In this document: in pieces, positions 55,966-64,000 of the stretch
Position numbering within the stretch: the first letter of the stretch is position 1
How the letters are laid out: every line of letters starts with the position of its first letter
NCBI RefSeq assembly: GCF_019279795.1
Contig: NC_056744.1
Location: 901,827,404 to 901,891,403, forward strand
Direction of reading: 5' to 3'
Origin: Protopterus annectens
Taxonomy: Eukaryota > Chordata > Ceratodontiformes > Protopteridae
DNA: 64,000 nt
Translations under genes and position numbers: made by a program
The notes under the pieces: model-generated
Databases searched by the model: none
What the model was told of the DNA's origin: nothing
What the model saw: the letters and a program-made list of their open reading frames with translations, nothing else

Positions 55966-57900
55966 GATTTTCTTGAGAATAAATATTTCCATATTCCCCA
56001 TCTGATCTTGAAGAGAACTGACCTATACACTGTGAATAAACTTTCTTTTTAAAAATGTTCTTCATATTTTCCAAATTATTGCTTATTATTTCAACATATT
56101 GTCCCTGATTATTTTTTCATCATTTAAATATGTGTAATGTAGAATTCTGACAGAAAAATTAATGATTCTTTCTTCCTTTTTACTTATTCCTGCTCTGCCA
56201 CAACTCACAAGCCATATTCTAACCCATACTCAAGTAACCATGGTAATACATTTCTGTAAAACTTGATCCACTGTCTTATTATGACTCAGTATGCAGCTAC
56301 CCTAGGGCATTATGGGACATTTCCATGCTATATGAAGATAATCTAACATTAAACATAGGCAAAACCAGCATTTTGCTAAATAAACTAAATGAACATGATT
56401 CCATCATTTAGGTAACCATTGACATCTGTGCCACCTTTAAGCAGTGGGAGTCTGCCTTTGGCAATGCAGATCAATATCTTATCTGCTTAGCCTTCTTTTC
56501 CAGATTATTATATTTGTTTTCTAGCAAGACATTCCTTTTGCAGTAATAAAATGAATGTGAAGAGATTGGATGTTTTGAGCTCAGTGGAGTATTGCAATGT
56601 TAAGCTAGCATAGGGATACTGATGTTATCTTATGTGATCTATCTTATAGTACCCTTTGATTTAGGGGGATTATACACTTTCAGTAATCCCTGAGATTGTA
56701 CACTCACATTTGTAAAACTGCTATTCTGTCACGGTTGCTGATATAAATTTTACTCAGCATTTATTTTCTAAAATCATGCTATCACTTGTCCAAGTTGTAA
56801 ATGAGTAGGAAAATGGTATATTTTTACATTTATTTTGCTCTTGTTTTCCATGTTTATTAAACTGTGATTATGAAGAAAACTCTTTCCAGCATAAGCCTGG
56901 GGAGAAGAGCTCCAACATATTACAAACATTTTTCTAAGCAGACATTATGTATTATATATAAATAGGCATTAAGTAATATGCATTAACAAGTGCATTTTTT
57001 TATTTAGATCACATTCACATGAAATAAAGAAAAATACTACAATATGAAAGATAGTTATGCATTTAGGAGATGTTGAACAGTGTACATTTGAAGATGTGTA
57101 GTAGTGGGTTTATCAGACAGATAATAGATCTTGTGATTAATGATTAGAAATTAAAAGAAATGTACATGAGGTAAGAACTCAGTAAGGCAGGCAAAGTTAA
57201 TATTGTAATTAAGATGTGGAGTATAATACAGGTTCATTGGAAATTATTTATAATTGTCATAATTTTAATATTATTAGGTATAGAGATGGAGTGACTAGCA
57301 GTTCTGTAAAACTGTGCATATGACTGGAAGATGCTAGTAAAACTACTCAGGACTGATTGTGGGGCACAGGCTTCTGAATGAAGAGAAATAGTTTGATGGT
57401 ATCACAAGCTGAAGATTACAGTGGCATTTAACCTGGAAATACACAGGATCAGATAGATTGATTTGATAGATTTTAGATGTATTTTAAATTAGTTTACATT
57501 CTTATTGGTATTCAATGGTAGAGGAAAGTGAATCCATAGTTTAGCAACACTATTTGACTATAGTGAGTCAGCTGCAGTATTAGATGATTTGGTTATAGTG
57601 ATTAATGATTTTTCTCTAGCGAGTACAATTCTATTGGGGTAGTGTTGTAGTAAGATGTTAATGGCTGAGCAATTTCCTGCCTTATAAAGATGTTTGTGTA
57701 CTATAATTAGCCGAGAAAAAGCTCAGTGATGTGATAGTTATAAACTGTTTACTTGTCTAAGCAGAGACAGTTAATGACATTGCATACATTTTATGTGGAG
57801 AAAACATATAATACAGATTATAAAATGTGGAAATGCCAGAGGGAAATTTAAATATTATGAGGATGATGGAAGAAGAAAAGAAATAAAATAATGACAGAAT
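55966..57900. other. No recognised feature
   Basis: AT-rich sequence right of the Harbinger-like element. Confidence 0.4.
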
Positions 57901-57959
57901 TTGCCAACAATTGCCAATTGTGTTAAAAATGGTACAACAAGATTTGGTACCAAGGTTCA

Positions 57960-59130
57960 ATGGAATGAGATCTGATGTTTACTTCAATATAACAAAAAAT
58001 GAAGCTAATGTTTCTGAAAGAGTTAAATGACTGATGCAGCAAAAGCAGATGTAATAAAAGAATCACAAAGCAATAACAAATCATATCTGGAAGAGGAGGA
58101 TAGGGAAAGTTATATAACTTGAGACCAATAACATTTTGTTAAATTAATTAAATTATAATTAATTATATAATGCTGATGAAGTATTTGCAAGTGAGAACAT
58201 TACAGATATCAGGAACAGCTATGGAAAAGGAAACAGAGTGAAAGGTAGGGAATCAAAGGTATTGTTGCTAATAAGACAAATAGATTCAATAAGTAAGAAA
58301 CAGGTATAGATTAAAGTAGGTTGTGATACCAATTAAACATTTGATAATGTAGAGCATACGATAATGTAGGAGTTCATGAAGAAAAATGCATTTGGTAAGA
58401 AGTGTAAACATTTTATGTAAGATTGAGCATAGAAATGCTGTTAATTAATTTAGTAAATGGTTGGTTTGGAATGGAAATGAGGACAGGGAAATAAATCAAG
58501 CAGGATTACCCAGTAAGTGAGATTTTATTTTCTTTAGTTATGAATGATGTGACAGTTGAGGTGAAGAAAAGGGTTGAAAAGAGATACTGGAAAATGTATC
58601 AGAGAGTCAGTCTGCCACTGATGATTTTATATACAGATGATATATTGTTACAATTAAAAATAAGGTATAATGAAAGAGGCTTTAACAGTTGTACAGGATG
58701 AATAACATAAGGTATGGTTAGTGGCAAATAAGGAAAAATGTAAGAGGCATGTTTATATGTCACTTATAGGAAGAGATTATTTTTCAGGAAAAAAAATCAA
58801 AATGTTGGGAATAAAATTTGATTTAACAAAGGTTTTATAAATGAAGGAAGGAAAGGAGAACAAAGTCATAGAAATTATCTGATATGAAAGGATTTTAAAA
58901 ACTTTTCATATTTTTTTTCATATCAGTTTTATTATGCAGGGGTCTTCAGATGATTTGAAGATTCTGAAAACCAGGTATTACATGTATTTTGTTCTTTGTT
59001 TTATGGATATGGGCTTACCCCAATAAATATGGGAATCATCTATAATGACAGAAAGAATGTAGGGTTGAAGTTAATTAATCCAACAGTATTTTGTGCCATA
59101 ACATTTCCTTTCTTTTCTTTTGAGTGGCAT
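57960..59130 (+). pseudogene. Old LINE reverse transcriptase relic
   Basis: Across many stops and frameshifts the order of RT motifs is visible on plus: LRPITF near 58,110, FDNVEHTIM and EFMKKNAFG near 58,330-58,390, IKQDYPVSEILFSLVMNDV (58,490-58,560, the Q-G-x-P-x-S-P-x-L-F block), LMILYTDDILLQL (catalytic YTDD, near 58,625), KIKMLGIKFD near 58,800 and KNVGLKLINP near 59,060. The order and the late GGL-x-L-P-like block suggest an L1/Tx1-type or related LINE. It is very old. Confidence 0.65.
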
Positions 59131-59149
59131 AAATGAAGATAAAGAGATA

Positions 59150-62100
59150 TTGTTAAAGAAAATGTTATTCAACAACTATAATGAATTATGTCAATGAGAA
59201 GGGTTCATATAAAAGAGTATCAGGAAAAAATGTGCAAAAAATGAAAAAACACATGGGGGATAAATAAAGGAGAGGAGGTAAAGACAGAATTAAGACATGG
59301 AATGTAAATATAGGCGATGTGGGTAAAAACAGAAGCAAATGGTATAACGCAACAATGGGCAGCATTGTAAGACTAATGGTGAGGGCAAATTAAGTAAAGA
59401 AACAAAAATAAGTACATACAGATGACAAAACATGTTTAAATGTATTCAGGAATGGAATAACTTCACTGGGAGTTAAATGTTAAGCTACCAGTAAAATCAA
59501 TCATGAAGCCTAAACAAGTAAATAAAAGAGTATTTTTGTTGCAAGGGAGTGGAGATTATGAAAAATTGTGGCATGTATTTACCATGCAAATAAAGACAAA
59601 CACATTGGCACATATTACAGTCAGAAATGTTTAATGCCATGAACAAAGGATGACCATATAAATATAATTTTATTTGGGCATTATAACAGTTTTAAAAAAG
59701 AAGATGAAGAAACATATAGAATTATGTTATACTGTGAATAGTATATTTCAAATAGGAGGTATGAGAATGTAATGTAATATAAGAAATCAGAAAATTCAGA
59801 CACATTAGAGAAAATCTGGGTTTAGTTATTGTATAAAGGAAGAGGGTAAAGGAAAAGTAAAGAAACTTGGACATTTTATGTACTCAAATAAATGTGCATA
59901 TATTATGTATTTTCACTACTTCTACATATGCATATCTGTAGGACTTCACTATGCTCTATTGAGTTGTCAATTTGTTGGCAGGGTGAAATGCTTGGAAAAT
60001 ACATTAAGAGCATTCATTATCAAGTGCTACAGATATTGAAAGAAGGAATAGTGATTTTAATACTAAAACTTTTGGATATGCCAAACTTTTCAGCATTAGG
60101 GAGTGAAAATGTGTCTGAGAGTCTTTCTTAGATTTAGAGGAAGTGCTAGATAAGGGGATAGATCTATGTTGTGCATGTGTGCTTTTGTATGTAGCATGTG
60201 TTGTTGGTATCTTGTGTAATGATACTGGTAGTGTTAAGGCAAAGGTTTTTCCTAAGGTAAAGCACAGGGTCAGGGTTTGGGGCAGGGTTAAAGTTATCAT
60301 GCATTAGTAAACTGGTGCAAGGGTGTACCTCTGCCTATTCTTACTAATGCATATTAACCTTAACCATTCCTCTGCCCCTAACCCCAACTTTATGTCATAC
60401 CTTAGAAAGACTCTGTGAACACCACAATAATTCAATTATAGTTAATTTGAATTTAGTGGTAGGGTTTTGGCTAATGGATTACAAAAGGAAATGGTGTGTA
60501 ATATTTTGCAGTCTTTTCTCTCAACGTTTTAGATTTTTGGTAGTCTGATTTTCAAAGTACCAGTACTGATCACCTGTGTTTCAATGCTTATTCATTTCAA
60601 TAAATCAATATTATACATAAATCATGATAAAATGTAAAGAAAGTATTGTATATTGTTCAGAAAATAAAATGTAAAGTTATTCTATACATTTTTGATAAGT
60701 ATCATGGAATCTTTTATATCAAGCTGAGCTACCATTATATCAGGCAAATGGAACCTTGATTTACCATAATTTCTAAAGGACTTCACCTTAAGAGTGCAGC
60801 GCTTTCCACGTGTCACAGTGCAGTGTCAGTACTGAAAGACAAATCCAAGCACCTGGTGTGGAAATAGAAATCGCATCTTTCTAATCCTGTCACAGTCAAA
60901 ACAGAGTATGTCACCTGCTAATATACCACTACCAGTGGTGTGAATCCAGGTCAAGACAGAAATACCTGGCTTGAATTTTTAAAACTAAGTCTAGAAAGTA
61001 CCTTGATTGACATGGCATTTTTTTTCTAAATACACAGTAGATTTGTAATGAAATAATGCATCTTTCTTAGTCAAGATGCAAAATAACATAACTAAAGAAT
61101 CTAAAGATAGTAACATAATGAGTCCAAGAAATCACAGCTCAAAACCTCATACAATGCTAGCTTAAAATTCTTTTTGTAGGGGTCTATATTCCCCAGTATG
61201 GAAATTCTTCCCTTATACCCCCACTTCTCTATTTATACTACTTCAGAGATCATTACAAACTCTCATTTAAAATGGCAAAAACAGGAAACTCACCTACGCC
61301 CTCTTTTCTTTGGTGTGTAATCCCACACTAAATCACAGCACCTAAAGCAAAGCAGGTTATAATCCACCAAGATTCCAACAACATGGGAAAATAATCTTAC
61401 AAAGGTGACATTCTAAGAGTCTTCTACTAGTGATACTTTGCCCTGAGAAAGATATTTGATAAAATGTGACCTACAACATAAGCTGCAGTCCATTGCTTTT
61501 CAGTGTGGGTTAAATCTATAGGGTTTCACATGTTAGACGTGATCCTGTTCAGTATCCAGGCATTGCCAAGACTTTAGCTTGCTTTAGCATGCCTTTGGTT
61601 TACTTAGGTACACCAAAAATTAGAAACTTCAGGTTGCTGAGCACAGTCTAGATAAACACACTTTTTCTATCAGCGACTTCAGGAAATTATGTGTGCAAGT
61701 ATGTGGGGGTGGGGTGGGGTGGCATATACATACAATGAGAGAACAAAAAGTGCATTTTCTGTAGTTAAATTGTCCCAGTCATTTGGTAATGCAGAGTATC
61801 CTGGGATGCCATTCTTATGATTTAACAAATTAATTTTTGGTATAACTCTGACAGCACACAGGCATCTAATTTGAAGGATCATTCTAGTACCTTTTACTGT
61901 TATGGTTTGGGATACTTAAATAAAGGATCTTACAGACTTTGTAGTGGTTCTGACCATCAGGTAGAGTGGCTGCCATGACAGAGATGGGATAGATACCTCC
62001 AACACACCGTAGCTTAAGTTTACATTGAAGGTTTTAGTAAAGAATGTTGGTTTTAGTCCACTGATGTGAGTGAAAATATCCAAGAGTTTGTTTATAAAAG

Positions 62101-64000
62101 ATGATATGGAGAGCTGCTAATACTAATATTAGCAGCTTATCAGTTATGTTTAGGTAAGAAACGTAATGGGTGATTGTTTTAAGGGTGTTAAGGAGGCTCA
62201 GAAATGTACAGATATTCTTGGGATGAAGCTGAAATGTTATAGTTCACAAGGAAATATGTTCTAAGTAATTATTTTCTTAGTAGTACAAAAGGTTGATATT
62301 CACTTAACCTCTCAGGCTTGATTCACACTTACTCAGACATTTTGGCATGAGTTTCAAGTTGTCTGGTTTACACTGATCTCTGTTTCATATAACAAAATGT
62401 TATTCACTTGCTTGTTAGTAAGTTCTGGGCAAAGGCATTGCTTCTCAAAAAAAGAGTGAAAAAAATTTACATCAGATGTTACTCACTGTATGTTTTCTGT
62501 GATGTTCTGCCCTTTGAGTGAAACTAATAAAATAAGAGATGTGGGGTTTCATTACAAATGTGTTCATAAAGTGACAAGCTAATGTACAATTCCCAGTATT
62601 TGTAACTAAGTCTGTGTGATGCAAGCTCAGCTGTATCACGCAGAAGCAGTAGGTTCAGTACAAAATGGATTTGAAGCAATCAGTGCCAAAATACTTATCA
62701 AGTACAGAGTAAGACAAAGTCTTATTAGGAGAAGACACCTGGCTTGTGATTTATAACACAGATGGAAATGTACAGGGCTCATATTGCTAATTCAAAGTAT
62801 GGATTTACAGTGTACATTTCTAGAGAGATACGGCAGTAACCAATCTGTTATTGCCTGTGATGTTCAAAAGGCTATATACCTAAATGTAATTGGCTAAAGA
62901 GTAGGCAGGCTGAATAAAGGACTGTGGACAATTTGATGGAGTACCTGAACTCATGTGAATATGATAATTTTGCCAAACTGGAGAAGTGATCATTCAGCTG
63001 ATTTCTGTAACACAGAATACTAAAGAGATGGCAGCAAGGAGAAGACTGAGAAGAAGAGGGAAAGGTATTTCAGAGAAAAATCAATCATTTAATGTGTTTG
63101 AATTAGTTAGAGTAAGGGATATACCTAAGACAAAAATGTAGGAGTTCCAGGTGCAAAGTCAGGAGGGATAAAATGCAGCAAAAGTATACAGGACCAGTGT
63201 ATAAAGAAATTACAAGACATCTGTGCAACTCATTTTGCATGCTGCTGTTCTGAATCAAATTTCATATATATAGATCACAGTCCCTCATGGTAGTGCACAA
63301 AAGTTTGTCTATATCTATGAATTGTACATAGAGCACAATATACATAATAATCTAAAGTTCATGGCTATACTCACTTTAGTATCCCCAGCCCAACAGCTGT
63401 TGTCTCTGTGAAGATATGTGAAGGCTACCAGTTTAGCTAAATAGAATTTTGCAGATATTTCGGTCATTTGTAAACATTAATATAAACCACAGGCTTGTTC
63501 TCTTAAATAAGAAAATTGTATTGGATGTTGAACTTCAAAAATGTAACCACATTGCACTCTGCTGGAGGAAAACTGATAAGTCAAGCCTTGTGTAAATGTT
63601 TGATCTCAAACTCGGAGCCATGATGTCTAAACCAGCAGATTTTTTCTATTGTTTTGAGACTAGAGCTAATAGCTAGATTTTACATATATAATGTTTTTGC
63701 TTACTGTGGTTTCCTGACCAGGAACAAGATCTAAGCAATGTAAATGGAGAGTTTCTGTTAGCCTGGGAAACCAGGGAATTGTTAAGAATGATGTAATCTA
63801 AAATAATTCAGCAGGATGTGTTATCAATTTAAGGACAGAGAGACTCAGAGCATTTTGGGCATTTGTCTTCAGAACATCCAACATCACCAGCACTGTCTTG
63901 CTCTATATGTAAGTTTATTTTAGAACTGTATTTGCCCTTAGATATAGCTAGGAAATAGGAAGATTAAACTGTGATCTCTGAACTCTTGACTAGCACTGTG
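59150..64000. other. No recognised gene or element
   Basis: AT-rich sequence with only short frames. Possibly further remains of the old LINE up to about 59,800. 60,230-60,300 has a G-rich stretch (acagggtcagggtttggggc) without clear repeat structure. Confidence 0.4.

Noticed and set aside
60230..60300. G-rich stretch resembling interstitial telomeric repeats
   Set aside because: The TTAGGG period is not maintained.

Overview
The window looks like about 64 kb of AT-rich vertebrate nuclear DNA that is nearly all repeats. I see no convincing host protein-coding gene, rRNA, tRNA or CRISPR array. The repeat families are L1, a DIRS tyrosine-recombinase retrotransposon, several Penelope-like elements (PLEs), PIF/Harbinger with a HARBI1-type transposase, tRNA-derived SINEs with a V-SINE-like central domain, an L2/CR1-like relic and long (CA)n tracts. 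Together they suggest an amphibian (a caecilian or salamander would fit) or a non-teleost fish. The species cannot be fixed from sequence alone.

Layout. 1-7,523 (copy A) and 22,899-30,678 (copy B) are two direct copies of one block, at a spacing of about 23.15 kb. Both carry a 53-bp minisatellite, a MITE inside that minisatellite, a (CTTT)n tract, a SINE, an L2-like relic and a (CA)n tract. They differ by small substitutions, repeat copy number and one SINE found only in B. Between them lie a Penelope element (7,524-9,480), a DIRS element with an open recombinase frame (9,745-14,865) and a full-length antisense L1 (15,737-22,110) with a perfect 17-bp target-site duplication.

After copy B come a Penelope copy with a 5' inversion (31,020-31,790), a V-type SINE with a 17-bp target-site duplication (32,346-32,685), a 0.8-kb compound CA array, and about 8 kb where I recognise only relics. 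43,236-44,130 is an almost uninterrupted chain of hairpins. A 10.4-kb Harbinger-like element (45,518-55,962) is inferred from matching 17-bp terminal inverted repeats and a TAA target duplication. It holds a broken transposase on +, a broken Myb/SANT-like gene on - and two nested Penelope insertions. The last 8 kb holds an old LINE reverse-transcriptase relic and otherwise nothing recognised.

How the parts relate. Almost every long reading frame is a transposon protein or a microsatellite translation. The Penelope copies share a 3' module resembling a hammerhead ribozyme, and three of them show an inverted 5' segment joined to the 3' part, as expected from twin-priming-like integration. Three SINE types share one 3' tail, suggesting a common LINE partner. 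The insertions carrying clear target-site duplications or an empty allele (the L1, SINE 24,213 and SINE 32,346) are the youngest-looking events.
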